Positions 33,911-44,110 of a stretch of DNA of 64,000 nucleotides are shown piece after piece. The translations under genes were made by a program, and so were the position numbers. Origin of the DNA: Paracoccaceae bacterium (GTDB taxonomy: Bacteria; Pseudomonadota; Alphaproteobacteria; Rhodobacterales; Rhodobacteraceae); contig JAAFAB010000001.1 of NCBI GenBank assembly GCA_018222585.1, positions 220,166 through 284,165 on the forward strand, in the 5' to 3' direction. Below the pieces are notes generated by a model. That model saw nothing but the letters and a program-made list of their open reading frames with translations, had not been told where the DNA came from and did no database searches. Position 1 is the first letter of the stretch, and each line of letters starts with the position of its first letter.

Positions 33911-35323
33911 TCAGCCCCCCTGCCCCAGGAGGCCCGCGACCCCGGTGAAACCCTCCTCCGCCAGCCGGTCCAGCGCGGCGCGGGTGGCGGCAAGGGCCAT
34001 GTCGATACCTTCCGGCCGGTGATCGGAAGAGAGAAAGAAGCGCAGCCGCGCACTGCCCATGGGCACGCCCGGGAAGGTGACCGGGGCGACGTTCACCCCC
34101 GCCTCCAGCAGCCGCTCGGAGAGTTTGGAGGCCAGGGCGCTGTCGCCCACCATCACCGGCAGGACGCCGGCGCCGATGGCCTGGCCGCAATCGAAGCCCA
34201 GCTCCGCCGCGCGCGCCAGGAAATGCGTCCCGTTGGCCTGCAGGGTGCGGGCGCGCTCGGGCTCTGCCCCGAGCAGGCGCAGCGCCTCCAGCGCAGAGGC
34301 GGCCAGGCAGGGCGGCAGGGCGACGGAAAAGACATGCCCCGGCGCACGCTCCGACAGGAGGCGGATCAGCGCACCGCTGCCCGCCACGTATCCGCCTGTC
34401 GAGGCGAGGGTCTTCGACAGGGTGCCCATCCAGATGTCGACCTCGGAAGGGGCGATGCCGAAATGCTCGAAAACACCCTTGCCGGTGGCGCCGACCGGCC
34501 CGAGGGCATGGGCCTCGTCGATCAGCAGCCAGGCGTCATAGCGATCGCGCAGGGCCAGCAGGCGCGGCAGGTCCGGCAGGTCGCCGTCCATGGAATAGAG
34601 CCCCTCGACCACGATCAGCACATGGCGGTGCAGCGGGCGGGCGTTCTCCAGGATCCGCTCCAGCGCCGCCAGGTCGTTGTGCGGAAAGCTGCGCCGCGCC
34701 GCCTGCGACAGCGCCATGCCGGTGCTGACCGAGTTGTGGATGAAGGCATCCGACAGCACCAGGTCACGCTCTTCCATCAGCGTGGCGATCAGGCTGACGT
34801 TGGTGGCGTGGCCGCTGACGAAGCTCAGCGCCGCCTCGCAGCCATAGTGCCGCGCCAGCGCCTCTTCCAGCGCCAGATGGACGGGCCGCGTGCCCGAGAC
34901 CATGCGGCTGCCCGAGGCCGAGACGCCGTAGCGGTCAAGCGCCGCATGAGCGGCGGCGCGGGGACGCGGATCGGCATTGAGGCCGAGGTAGTCGTAGGAG
35001 GCGAAATTCGCCACCTCCTGCCCGGCGATCCGGCTGCGGACGCGGGCGTGACCTTCGTGCAAGCGGAAATAGGGCGTGGCAAGGCCGAGCGCCGCCCCGG
35101 CCCGGTCGAGCATCTGCACCTGGCGGAGACTCTCGAGCCGCTCCAGCCCCTTCGGCCGCGCGGTCTGCGCGGCGCCGGGCGGAGAAGCCCCCTCGGGGGA
35201 AGGTGCCGCCAACGGCGACCGCATCGCGGCGGAGCCGCCTGCCGCGGACGCCAGCCGGGCCGCGGCCAGGGCCGCCCGGCGCGCAGCGGGATCCAGGGCT
35301 CGGCGGGCCGGTTCCTGCCTCAT
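33911..35323 (-). CDS. Alpha-oxoamine synthase (PLP) coupled to the PKS
   Basis: This encodes 470 residues. An N-terminal Ala/Arg-rich extension of about 60 residues precedes the fold-type I domain. PLP Lys304 is in GTLSKTLASTGGYVAG, with LIDEAHALG (Asp269, His272) and GHATNV (His172). Relatives (serine palmitoyltransferase, BioF, KBL, CqsA) join an amino acid to an acyl thioester with loss of CO2. Its ATG overlaps the PKS stop (ATGA), so the natural reading is that it releases the ACP-bound chain as an aminoketone. The amino acid used cannot be told from this sequence. Confidence 0.88.
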   Translation of the reverse strand: MRQEPARRALDPAARRAALAAARLASAAGGSAAMRSPLAAPSPEGASPPGAAQTARPKGLERLESLRQVQMLDRAGAALGLATPYFRLHEGHARVRSRIAGQEVANFASYDYLGLNADPRPRAAAHAALDRYGVSASGSRMVSGTRPVHLALEEALARHYGCEAALSFVSGHATNVSLIATLMEERDLVLSDAFIHNSVSTGMALSQAARRSFPHNDLAALERILENARPLHRHVLIVVEGLYSMDGDLPDLPRLLALRDRYDAWLLIDEAHALGPVGATGKGVFEHFGIAPSEVDIWMGTLSKTLASTGGYVAGSGALIRLLSERAPGHVFSVALPPCLAASALEALRLLGAEPERARTLQANGTHFLARAAELGFDCGQAIGAGVLPVMVGDSALASKLSERLLEAGVNVAPVTFPGVPMGSARLRFFLSSDHRPEGIDMALAATRAALDRLAEEGFTGVAGLLGQGG

Positions 35324-38300
35324 TCAGCGGCCTCCATCGTGCTGTCGCCCGCAGTGTCAGTGGCGGTCGGCATGGGCCGCATGTGCTGGGCGGCGAGATC
35401 GGCCAGGGCATGAGCCCGGGACTCACCCCGGATATGGGCCACCAGCCGCGCCGCGATCTCGGCGATGCTCTGGGCGTCCGAGATCGCCATGAGCGGGATG
35501 TCGTCCCCCAGGGCCTGCTGCGCCGCCAGTCCCAGTTCGACCCCCATCAGGCTGTCGACGCCGAAGTCCGACACCGGGCGGCTGGCGGAGAGAGAGCCCT
35601 CGGGCACCCGCAGGATGCGCGCAATCTCGCGGGTGAGGAAGGCGGTCAGGCGCTTGACGGCGGCCTCCGCCGGCAGGGCCACCAGGGCCTTGCGCAGGTC
35701 ATCGGCCTCGGCAGCCTCGCCGAGCTGCTGACCGAGGGCCTGCAACACGCCATAGGTCGGACCGCGCAGCAGGCGCAGCCCCTGCGCCGGGGCGCCCCAG
35801 GACATCGGCGAAACCCAGATCACCGGGTCGCGGGTCACCTGCTGGCGCGGGTCCATCAGCTGATCGAGCGCCCGCAGCGCCTGGCGAACGCTGAAATCGA
35901 CGCCGCCGCCGAAGCGGCGCAGCAGCTGCGCCGTCTCGCGGTCGCGGGTCAGGTAGCCGGCATCGCTGATCGCCCCCCAGCCGACGGCCAGCCCCGGCAG
36001 GCCCGCCGCGCGGCGACGGCGCACCAGCGCCTCGGCCCAGGCATTGGCGGCGACATAGGCCCCCTGCCCGAGATTGCCGATCAGCGTGGCCATCGAGGTG
36101 AAGACGATGAAATTGCGCAGGGAATCGCCCCGGGTCTCCTGGTCGAGGTTCTCGGTGCCGGCCACCTTGGCCGCCATCACCCGCGACAGCACCTCGGCGT
36201 CCAGATCTGCCAGCCGCATGTCCTTCAGCACCATCGCGCTGTTGACCACCAGCGAGATCGGTCCCCAGGCGCGCACCTCATCGAGGACCTCGGCCACCTC
36301 GGTACGCCGGGAGATGTCGCAGCGCAGGTAGCGGATCTCTCCGCCCCGCTCGGCGGCCCGCGCCATCGCCTCTTCCAGCGCCGCCGGGGCTCCCTTCGCG
36401 CGACCCAGCACCACCAGCCTGCGCGCCCCGTTGCGCGACAGGCGGTCGGCCAGTTCCAGCCCCAGCCCGCTGCCACCGCCCGCGATGACCGAGACGCTCT
36501 CTCCGTCACAGCGATAGAGCGGCGGCACCTCGGGGCCGGCGGCTGCGGGCACGGCGGGCGGGCGGATCACCACCTTGCCGATATGCCCCGACCGCTGCAT
36601 CAGGCGGAATGCCTCGCCTGCCATCTCTCCCTCGAAGCAGCGCAGCGGCAGGGGCGACAGCGCGCCCTCGGCCAGCAGGTGCATCACCTCGCCGAAAAGC
36701 TTTCGCGCCAGCGCCGGGCGCCCGGCCAGCAGACGGTCGATATCGACACCGTGATAGGTGACATTCTCGCGCAGCGGCCGCAGGCCGATGCCGGTATTGG
36801 CGTAGAAATCCACCTTGCCGAGTTCGAGGAAGCGACCGAAGGGCCGCAGCAGCGCCAGGCTGCGCTCCATCGCCTCGCCGGCGAGGGCGTTCAGCACCAG
36901 GTCGACGCCACCGGTCAACCTGGGGATGCGATCGGCGAAGTCGAGATCGCGGGAAGAGAAGACATCCGCCACCCCGAGGCTGCGCAGGTAGGCGCGCTTG
37001 ACCGCGGTGCCAGCTGTGGCGATGACCCGGGCGCCGCGCCACTGGGCGATCTGGATCGCCGCCAGGCCGACGCCGCCCGCGCCGCCGTGCACCAGCACCA
37101 CCTCGCCCGGCTGCAACCGTCCGAGATGTTCCAGCGCATACCAGGCGGTGAAGAAGGCCACCGGCAGGGTCGCCGCCGCCTCGCAGGACAGCCCCTCGGG
37201 CAGAGGCGCGACGTGGTCGGCGCGCGCCAGCATGTGACTGGCGAGGCAGGACGGGCCGAAGCTGACCACCCGCTGACCGGGCTGCAGGTCGCTGACGCCG
37301 GGGCCGATGGCCTCGATCCGTCCGGCGCATTCCAGGCCAAGGGTCGGCCCGGCGAAACCACCCGCCAGCGCCTCCTCGGGCAGCAGGCCCATGGACCACA
37401 TGACATCGCGGTAGTTCAGCCCGACGGCTTCGACCCTGACACGCAGTTCACCGGGGCCGGGATCTGGCAGATCGGCACGCCGCCAGGCCAGCCGGTCGAG
37501 CCCGCCCGCCGGGTCCGACATCAGCCGCAGCGCCGGGGCCGGATCGGGCCGACCGTCGCCGCCGAGGCGCACGCGCAGGGCGCGGGGGCCATCGGCCGTC
37601 AGGACCAGTTCGGTCTCATCCGGGGCGGAGGCCATCAGGCCAGCGAGCCAGCGCGCCGCCTCCGTCGGCGAGGCGCTGCCGGGATCGAGCAGGCGCAACG
37701 CGCAACCCGGGTATTCGTTCGCGGCCGTCCGTGCCAGCGCCCAGAGCGCCGCCTGCGCCGGGTCCGGCGGCGCAAGATCCGCCGCCTGGGCGCCGCCGGG
37801 ACAGAGCAGCCAGAACGCCCTCCCCCCGGCCGCCTCGGCCTCCTTCAGGAGCGTGGTCAGCGACAGGATATGCTGGCGCAGCTGTTCCGGGTCGGCCCCC
37901 GGACGCGAAACGACAATGCAGTGTGGCAGGCGCCCCTCGTCGCCCAGGGGGCCGTCAAGACAGGTCAGCACCTGCTGATCGCAATGCTCCAGCGCCGCAG
38001 CGACCTCTCCCGTCAAGGGGTCGGAGAGCGCCGCAGCGCTCTGTTCGCCGTCCTCTCCGCGCGCGGTGTCCGCCTCCGGCCTGGCCAGCAGCAGCGAGGT
38101 GCCACCCGCAACGGCGAGGCTCTCGCTGCGCGGCGCCCTGAGACCGGCGGCACGGGCGGCTTCGACAAGGCCCTCGGGCCCCTGCAGGCGCGGCGGATGC
38201 GGACTGTCGGGATCACTGCGCCGCGCCATCTCGCCCGGCAGGCGCAGCAGCGCGACATGGGGGCGCTGCGCCTGTTCGGCCAGCAGCAGCGCGCCGCCCG

Positions 38301-41300
38301 TGGCCAGGGCCGGACGCAGGGCGGCCAGCCTGGTCGAGGAGATGAGCGGACGCAGCGCGCTGCCGCAGCCGATCACCAGGTGGAAGGGCGCCTGTCCGGC
38401 CAGATGCACGGCGGAGAGCCGTCCGATCCCGCCCGCGACCGCTGGCGGCACCGGGTGAGGGCACTCCTCCTCCAGCGCCCAGAGCTCTGCCCGCAAGCCG
38501 GTCCGGCGCAGCAACGGAAGGAGCTTCGGCGGCCCGTCGCAAAGTTCCAGGATCCGGGGCAGTGCCCCCGTCGGGCCCGGTGACAGGGCGTCGATCACCG
38601 GCGCGACAAGCCCGCGGGCGCGGCGGGCAAGCATCTCGGAACCCTCGCCGAGCGCGGCCAGGGCAGCCCGGCCAAAGACCTCCTCCTCAGGGGGGCACCG
38701 CCCTGCCGTCAGCCAGTCCGCGAGCCCTTCATGCAGCCGGGCCAGCGCCGCGCATTCACCGCCAAGGGACGGATATTCGGCGGAAATCCCGGCGATGAGG
38801 GCGCTGGCTTCGGGCAGGTCCAGGCCTTCAGCCAGGCGCCAGCCGTCCGCGTCTCGGCAGGCGGCACCGGCACCCGCCAGCAGGGACCAGAGCGCCTCGG
38901 CCAGGCGCCCCTCGGACGGCGCCCCCGCCGCCGCAAGCGCATCCATCGCGATGCGCTGCGCGAGCGCATCGAGCAGCAGCGCCGGTTCCTCCAGCGGGTC
39001 CTCTTCGGGAGTAGGCCAGAGGGCGTCGGCGGGGATCGGCGCAGGCGCCGCCGCGGTGAGAGGCACCGTTTCCATCCCGAAGGCGTGGATGTCGAACTCC
39101 ACCGGCGGCAACAGGCGCAGCGCGCGGAATTCGACCCCGGAGAGACGGGCCAGCATCTCGCCCGCCGCGTCGAAGAGCGTGATCCCGGCACGCAGGCTGC
39201 GATCCCCACGCCGGGTCAGGCGTATCCTCCCGGACATCACCTTGCCACCGGGCTTCAGCAGGTCGAGCCGTGCGATGCGCACCGGCACGAAGCCAAGCCC
39301 CAGGTCAGCATAGCGCCCGCTCTCGAGCACGCCGATCAACCCGTGCAGCACCGCATCGGCCGAGACCGGATCGAGCGCGTAGTCTTCGGGGCGATATCCC
39401 CCGGGGCGGCTGTCGCGCAGGATGACCTCTACCAGATCCGCCTCGGGCTGGCGGAAATGCGAGAGGTTGCGGAAGCCGGGGCCGTAGTCGAGGCCGATCT
39501 CGCGCGCCTGGCGATAGACCTGGTGGGCCGGGCCGTCGCCGGGTTGTCGGGCGGGGTTGGGTGGGCGCTCATGCAGAGGTTCCGGAGGCGGCGCGGTAGT
39601 CCCCATGCGGCCTGCGGCGTGGGGGCGCCAGGGTTCCCGGCTCCAGCGCGGCCGCGAGGAGATGCGGATGCGTAGCTCGGCACGGGACAGTTCGACCCTG
39701 GTTTCGCAGAGACTGCGCGGCGGCAGCGGCAAAGGCGCCATCATGTCGAAGTCGAGCAGGCTGACCGGGCCGCCATCCGACCCGCGCTGCGCGGCGGCCA
39801 GCGCCATCTCGGCGAGGGCGGTGCCGGGCAGCAGCACCTGTCCGCCGACCCGGTGATCGGCGAAGACCGCTTGCAGGTCCGGGTCCATCTCGTTCAGCCA
39901 GAGATGGCCGTCGGCGGCACTTTCGACCCCCAGCAGGGGATGGAAGCCGCAGCGGCCGCTGCTGCGCAGCAGGGCCTCAGTCCGACCGGCATCGAAACTC
40001 TGCAGCTGCCAGGGATAGTGACCCAACTCTCGCGCGGGTCCCTGCGGGCGGGGCGCCAGGGCGGTCAGATCCATCGCCGCACCATGCACCAGCAGTCGGG
40101 CCTGCAGGCGCAGCAGAGGATCGGGCGCGGGCGGATCCTTGCGGGTCAGCCCCGGCAGCACAGGGTGCTCTCCGCTGCGCGCCTTCAGCGTATCGCGGGC
40201 ATAGGCGGTCAACACCGGGTCCGGGCCGATCTCTAGGAACAGCGCATGACCCTCCTCGGCCAGCGTCTGCAGGGCCTGCCGGAACAGCACCGGCTGGCGC
40301 ATGTTGCGCCACCAGTAGAAGCTGTCGAGATCGCCGCCCGCCATCTGGCGCCCGGTGACGGAGGACACGAAGGGGATCCCGTTCTCGGCCGGATCGAGCA
40401 CCCCGAGCCGGTCGAACAGCGCGTCGCGCAGGCGCTCCTGCGCGGCCGAATGGAAGGGGTAGTCGACACGGATCGGCACGCAGGCGAGGCGCAGCGCCTT
40501 GCGGGCGTGGCGGGTGAAGGCCTCCAGCGCCGGGCGCGGGCCGACAAGGGTGACCGAACGGGGGCTGTTCTCGGCAGCGATCTCGATTTCGGGGTCGCCA
40601 TAGGTGCGCAGGATCTCGCGCGCCTCCTCCGCACCGCATTGCAGCGCGGCCATGGTGCCCTGCCCGGCCAGCGCCTCCTGGGTGGCGGCACGGGCCGCGA
40701 TCAGGCGCACCGCCTGGTCCAGATCCAGCGCGCCGCAGGTCAGCGCCGCCGCGACCTCGCCCGCGCTGTGGCCCATGACGGCGCCGGGACGCACGCCGCC
40801 GGCGATCAGCGCCCGCGCCGTGGCGACCTGGTCGGCAAAGAGCAGCGGCTGCGAGACCGGGGCGCGGCGCAACTCCGCGGCCAGATCGGGATCGCGCAGC
40901 TTCTGCGCCAGCGACCAGCCCGCCTGCGCGGTCCAGGCGGCATCCACCCGGTCGTATTCCGCACGATAGGCCGCGCTGCCCTCGTAGGCGGCAAGGCTCA
41001 TTCCCGCGTATTGCGCGCCGTTGCCGGAGAAGAGGAAGACCGGCGGCACCTCGCGCAGCCGGGTCTCGGCGGTCTCCAGGGCGGGATGCGGCCTGCCGGC
41101 CTCAAAGGCGGCGCGGGCCGCCTGGGCCTGCTGCGGATCGGCGGAGAGGATGGCGGCGCGGCGCGGATGCAGGTCGCGCAGGTGCAGCGCCTCGTCGTGC
41201 AGGCGCCAGTTCTGGTCCCCGTCGGCACCATGCGCCCGCGCCAGTTGCCCGGTCAGCGTGGCCCGCAGGGCCTCGGCGCAATGGGCCGAGGCCAGCAGCA

Positions 41301-42606
41301 GCGGACGCGGGCTGTCATCTGCGGGGACCACCGGCAGCGGATCCGCCCCGTCGGCGGCGATCACCGCATGAGCGTTTGCCCCGCCGAAGCCGAAGGAACT
41401 GACCCCCGCCAGCGTCGCGCTGCCCAGCTCCAGCGGCTCGGAGGCGACGGTGATGTTGAGCGCCTCGAAGGGGATGTCGGGGTTCGGGCGCGCCGCGTGC
41501 AGACTGGGAGGAAGGCGCCTGTTCTCGAGCGCAATCAATGCCTTGAGAAGACCCGCGCTGCCGGCCGCCGGCTCCAGGTGGCCGATGTTGCTCTTGACGG
41601 ATCCGATCGGCAGCGGGGCCGTCCGGCGCTGGCCGAGCGCGCGGCCAAGAGCCCCCGCCTCCACCGGATCGCCGGCGGCGGTGCCGGTGCCATGGGCCTC
41701 GACGAAGGCCAGGTCCTCGGGCGCCACCCCGGCCCGCGCATAGGCCCCTTCCAGCAGCGCGACCTGGGCGGGTTCGGAGGGCAGCGCGATATTCACCGTG
41801 CGCCCGCTGGTGTTGGTCTCGACATGCAGCAGGCGCCCGCGATGGCGCGGCGACAGGCGCCGCCCCGGCGCATCCTTCACCAGCACGAAGGCCACCGCCC
41901 CCTCGCCGCGCACATAGCCGTCCGCGCCGGCGCCGAACGCCTGGCAGAGCCCCGTGGGCGAGAGCATCCGCGCCGCGGCAAACCCGATGAACTGGTTGGG
42001 GATCAGAAGCGCGTTCGTCGCCCCGACTACGGCGATCTCGACTTCGTCACGGGCCAGTGCGCGCTGCGCCTGCTGCAGCGCAAAGAGCGAGGAGGAACAG
42101 GCCGTATCGACGGTCATCGAGGGCCCGTGCCAGTCGAAGACATGGCTGACCCGGTTGGCGATCACCGCCAGGGACGAGCCGCTCATGACATAGCCGTCGG
42201 CGGTCTGGGGATCATGGGCCAGGCCGGTGCCGTAGTCCATCAGCGAGGCGCCGGCGAAGACCCCGATCTGCTGCCCCGCCAGTTCGGAAGGCTTCAGGCA
42301 GGCGTCCTCCAGCGCCTCCCAGACCACTTGCAGGAACAACCGCTGCTGCGGGTCCATGTAAAGCGCCTCGCGTGGGGAGATGCCGAAGACCGCCGGATCG
42401 AAGCGATCGATACCCTCGATGACTCCGGCGGCGAAACTGTAGCTGCGCCCGGGGGTGCCGGGGACGGGGTGGAAGAAGGGCGCATGGCGCCAGCGCGTCT
42501 CGGGGATCTCGGTCACCGCCGAGCGGCCGGCATAGAGCAACGCCTCGAAGGCATCGACATCCGGTGCCATCGGCAATCGGCAGGCGCGTCCGGCGAATCT
42601 GATCAT
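35320..42606 (-). CDS. Single-module highly reducing type I polyketide synthase
   Basis: This encodes 2428 residues. KS about 1-425 (Cys170 in DTACSSS, His305 in EAHGTGT, His343 in SNIGHLEP). AT about 520-830 (Ser614 in GHSAGE; FHS near 719, a malonyl-type signature). DH about 885-1165 (His918 in HRVGGQVLLPG, Asp1085). A region at about 1190-1520 resembles a C-methyltransferase but its SAM motif has decayed to ILELCDGPPK. ER about 1700-2015 (LVHGGAGGVGLAA). KR about 2035-2270 (GGGSGLG, Tyr2184). ACP about 2310-2395 (Ser2352 in GVDSLMG). There is no thioesterase, so release falls to the coupled oxoamine synthase. The full reducing loop suggests an iterative maker of a saturated, lipid-like chain. 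I chose the start at 42606 for its GGGGGA ribosome site. Confidence 0.95.
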   Translation of the reverse strand: MIRFAGRACRLPMAPDVDAFEALLYAGRSAVTEIPETRWRHAPFFHPVPGTPGRSYSFAAGVIEGIDRFDPAVFGISPREALYMDPQQRLFLQVVWEALEDACLKPSELAGQQIGVFAGASLMDYGTGLAHDPQTADGYVMSGSSLAVIANRVSHVFDWHGPSMTVDTACSSSLFALQQAQRALARDEVEIAVVGATNALLIPNQFIGFAAARMLSPTGLCQAFGAGADGYVRGEGAVAFVLVKDAPGRRLSPRHRGRLLHVETNTSGRTVNIALPSEPAQVALLEGAYARAGVAPEDLAFVEAHGTGTAAGDPVEAGALGRALGQRRTAPLPIGSVKSNIGHLEPAAGSAGLLKALIALENRRLPPSLHAARPNPDIPFEALNITVASEPLELGSATLAGVSSFGFGGANAHAVIAADGADPLPVVPADDSPRPLLLASAHCAEALRATLTGQLARAHGADGDQNWRLHDEALHLRDLHPRRAAILSADPQQAQAARAAFEAGRPHPALETAETRLREVPPVFLFSGNGAQYAGMSLAAYEGSAAYRAEYDRVDAAWTAQAGWSLAQKLRDPDLAAELRRAPVSQPLLFADQVATARALIAGGVRPGAVMGHSAGEVAAALTCGALDLDQAVRLIAARAATQEALAGQGTMAALQCGAEEAREILRTYGDPEIEIAAENSPRSVTLVGPRPALEAFTRHARKALRLACVPIRVDYPFHSAAQERLRDALFDRLGVLDPAENGIPFVSSVTGRQMAGGDLDSFYWWRNMRQPVLFRQALQTLAEEGHALFLEIGPDPVLTAYARDTLKARSGEHPVLPGLTRKDPPAPDPLLRLQARLLVHGAAMDLTALAPRPQGPARELGHYPWQLQSFDAGRTEALLRSSGRCGFHPLLGVESAADGHLWLNEMDPDLQAVFADHRVGGQVLLPGTALAEMALAAAQRGSDGGPVSLLDFDMMAPLPLPPRSLCETRVELSRAELRIRISSRPRWSREPWRPHAAGRMGTTAPPPEPLHERPPNPARQPGDGPAHQVYRQAREIGLDYGPGFRNLSHFRQPEADLVEVILRDSRPGGYRPEDYALDPVSADAVLHGLIGVLESGRYADLGLGFVPVRIARLDLLKPGGKVMSGRIRLTRRGDRSLRAGITLFDAAGEMLARLSGVEFRALRLLPPVEFDIHAFGMETVPLTAAAPAPIPADALWPTPEEDPLEEPALLLDALAQRIAMDALAAAGAPSEGRLAEALWSLLAGAGAACRDADGWRLAEGLDLPEASALIAGISAEYPSLGGECAALARLHEGLADWLTAGRCPPEEEVFGRAALAALGEGSEMLARRARGLVAPVIDALSPGPTGALPRILELCDGPPKLLPLLRRTGLRAELWALEEECPHPVPPAVAGGIGRLSAVHLAGQAPFHLVIGCGSALRPLISSTRLAALRPALATGGALLLAEQAQRPHVALLRLPGEMARRSDPDSPHPPRLQGPEGLVEAARAAGLRAPRSESLAVAGGTSLLLARPEADTARGEDGEQSAAALSDPLTGEVAAALEHCDQQVLTCLDGPLGDEGRLPHCIVVSRPGADPEQLRQHILSLTTLLKEAEAAGGRAFWLLCPGGAQAADLAPPDPAQAALWALARTAANEYPGCALRLLDPGSASPTEAARWLAGLMASAPDETELVLTADGPRALRVRLGGDGRPDPAPALRLMSDPAGGLDRLAWRRADLPDPGPGELRVRVEAVGLNYRDVMWSMGLLPEEALAGGFAGPTLGLECAGRIEAIGPGVSDLQPGQRVVSFGPSCLASHMLARADHVAPLPEGLSCEAAATLPVAFFTAWYALEHLGRLQPGEVVLVHGGAGGVGLAAIQIAQWRGARVIATAGTAVKRAYLRSLGVADVFSSRDLDFADRIPRLTGGVDLVLNALAGEAMERSLALLRPFGRFLELGKVDFYANTGIGLRPLRENVTYHGVDIDRLLAGRPALARKLFGEVMHLLAEGALSPLPLRCFEGEMAGEAFRLMQRSGHIGKVVIRPPAVPAAAGPEVPPLYRCDGESVSVIAGGGSGLGLELADRLSRNGARRLVVLGRAKGAPAALEEAMARAAERGGEIRYLRCDISRRTEVAEVLDEVRAWGPISLVVNSAMVLKDMRLADLDAEVLSRVMAAKVAGTENLDQETRGDSLRNFIVFTSMATLIGNLGQGAYVAANAWAEALVRRRRAAGLPGLAVGWGAISDAGYLTRDRETAQLLRRFGGGVDFSVRQALRALDQLMDPRQQVTRDPVIWVSPMSWGAPAQGLRLLRGPTYGVLQALGQQLGEAAEADDLRKALVALPAEAAVKRLTAFLTREIARILRVPEGSLSASRPVSDFGVDSLMGVELGLAAQQALGDDIPLMAISDAQSIAEIAARLVAHIRGESRAHALADLAAQHMRPMPTATDTAGDSTMEAAE

Positions 42607-43048
42607 CGTTCCCCCTGTCCGCCCGCAACCGTCCCGGGGACGCCTTGCAGGCACAGAAAATCCACAGAGGCCGGCGTGCATCATGCGAACTCCCGGCAAA
42701 ACCGGGGCAGAGCCGACCTCTCGTCGCGATGCAGAGGAAATCCCGAGGGGGCTTAAGAAACAGTTTAAGACGATGAGACCGCAGCGCCCGGGGCCGCCAA
42801 CCCCGCCCTTCGCGCCACTGCCGCGGGAGTTTCGGGCGCAGAAACTCCTTTTGATCCATGGGATTACCGCCTCACCTGCGACCTTTCGGCCCCCCGCCTC
42901 GGGATTGGAACCGGAATGCGACTTTCGGACAGGGGGCCCGTCTGCACGTCGCGACGAACGGAAATTTAACTTTCTTCGCCGATCCCAAGGGAAGATGCGG
43001 CGAAGGAGGCGCAGCGATGCAGCAGGGATCGACAGGACGGGGGCGCAT
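42607..43048. other. Divergent promoter region between the PKS and a glycosyltransferase
   Basis: This gap of 442 bp holds no gene that I can support. It contains a CTTAA-N8-TTAAG dyad at 42752-42769 and AT-richer patches near 42840-42860 and 42960-42980, likely promoter areas for both directions. Plus-strand frames through it lack homology. Confidence 0.45.
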
Positions 43049-44110
43049 GTGACGCGGATCACCTGCATCACGCCGTTCCACCGCGAGGGCAGGCTGCTGC
43101 GGACGAGCCTCGACAGCCTCCTGGCGCAGGACTTCGGGGATATCGAACTGCTGCTGGTCGACGATGGTGCCGACCTGGACACCCGTACCGTGGCAGAGAG
43201 CTACCGCGATCCGCGCCTGCGGATCCTGCGCCAGGCCAATGACGGTCTCTCGGCGGCGCGCAACCGGGGCATCGCGGCCGCGCGGGGCGCGTATGTCTGC
43301 TTCCTCGACGCCGATGACAGCCGCCCGCCCTGGGCCTTCTCGGCGGCAGAGCGGCTCTTGCGCGGCGGGGCGCCGGACCTGCTGCTCTGGCCGGGTCACC
43401 TGGCAGAGGACACCGGGCAGCTTCTGCCCTTCTACGACCGCCCCGTACTGGACACGCTTGAGGGGCACCTGGGCGGCGAAACGGCGACGCGCGGCCAGCC
43501 CGGATTCCGGCAGGCCCAGGCGCTGGCACTGCTGGCCGAACCCCAATCGGCCAACAAGCTGCTGCACCGAAAGATGCTGAGGGATCCGCCGCTTGGCTTC
43601 CCGCCGGGCCAGTTCTTCGAGGACCTCTACTTTCACGCCCTCGCCGTCGCCCGGGCGGAGCGCATCGCGCTTTGCCCGCACCCGGGCTTCACCTACCACC
43701 GGCGCCCGGGCAGCGGACAGCTGACCGCCGCCCGCGACCTGCTGCGCTTTGATATCCTGGCCGTGGCGCGGCTGCTTCTGACCCGTTTCGCCGCCCTTCC
43801 CGAAGCCGATGACGCGCTATGTCGTACCGCACTGATGCTGTCGCTGGCCAAGCTGATGCGATGGTGCGAGGAGATGCTTTCCCATCCCCACCGGGCGCAG
43901 TTCCGCATCGGGGCGCTGGCGGTGCTGGCGCTGGCGGATCCGCGGTTCCGGCGTCTCGCCCCCCGCCCGCCTCCGATCTTCGGGCACTTCGACACGCATC
44001 GCGACTGGCTGGAGGGGCTGCTGTCGGACGCCCGGCTGCGCCCCGCAAAGGAGACCCCGCATGACATCGTTGCCCGTCTTCCGCGCCTTTGGCCGGGACG
44101 TCGCGCTTGA
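43049..44110 (+). CDS. Family 2 glycosyltransferase
   Basis: This encodes 353 residues from a GTG at 43049 (GACGGGGG upstream); an ATG at 42995 would add 18 Arg-rich residues that look non-homologous. The GT-A domain is RITCITPFHREGRLL, LLLVDDGADL, NDGLSAARNRGIAAARG and FLDADDS (DxD). The C-terminal half is helical. It adds a sugar, presumably to the island's glycan or lipid. It overlaps the next gene by 50 bp. Confidence 0.8.
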   Translation: MTRITCITPFHREGRLLRTSLDSLLAQDFGDIELLLVDDGADLDTRTVAESYRDPRLRILRQANDGLSAARNRGIAAARGAYVCFLDADDSRPPWAFSAAERLLRGGAPDLLLWPGHLAEDTGQLLPFYDRPVLDTLEGHLGGETATRGQPGFRQAQALALLAEPQSANKLLHRKMLRDPPLGFPPGQFFEDLYFHALAVARAERIALCPHPGFTYHRRPGSGQLTAARDLLRFDILAVARLLLTRFAALPEADDALCRTALMLSLAKLMRWCEEMLSHPHRAQFRIGALAVLALADPRFRRLAPRPPPIFGHFDTHRDWLEGLLSDARLRPAKETPHDIVARLPRLWPGRRA

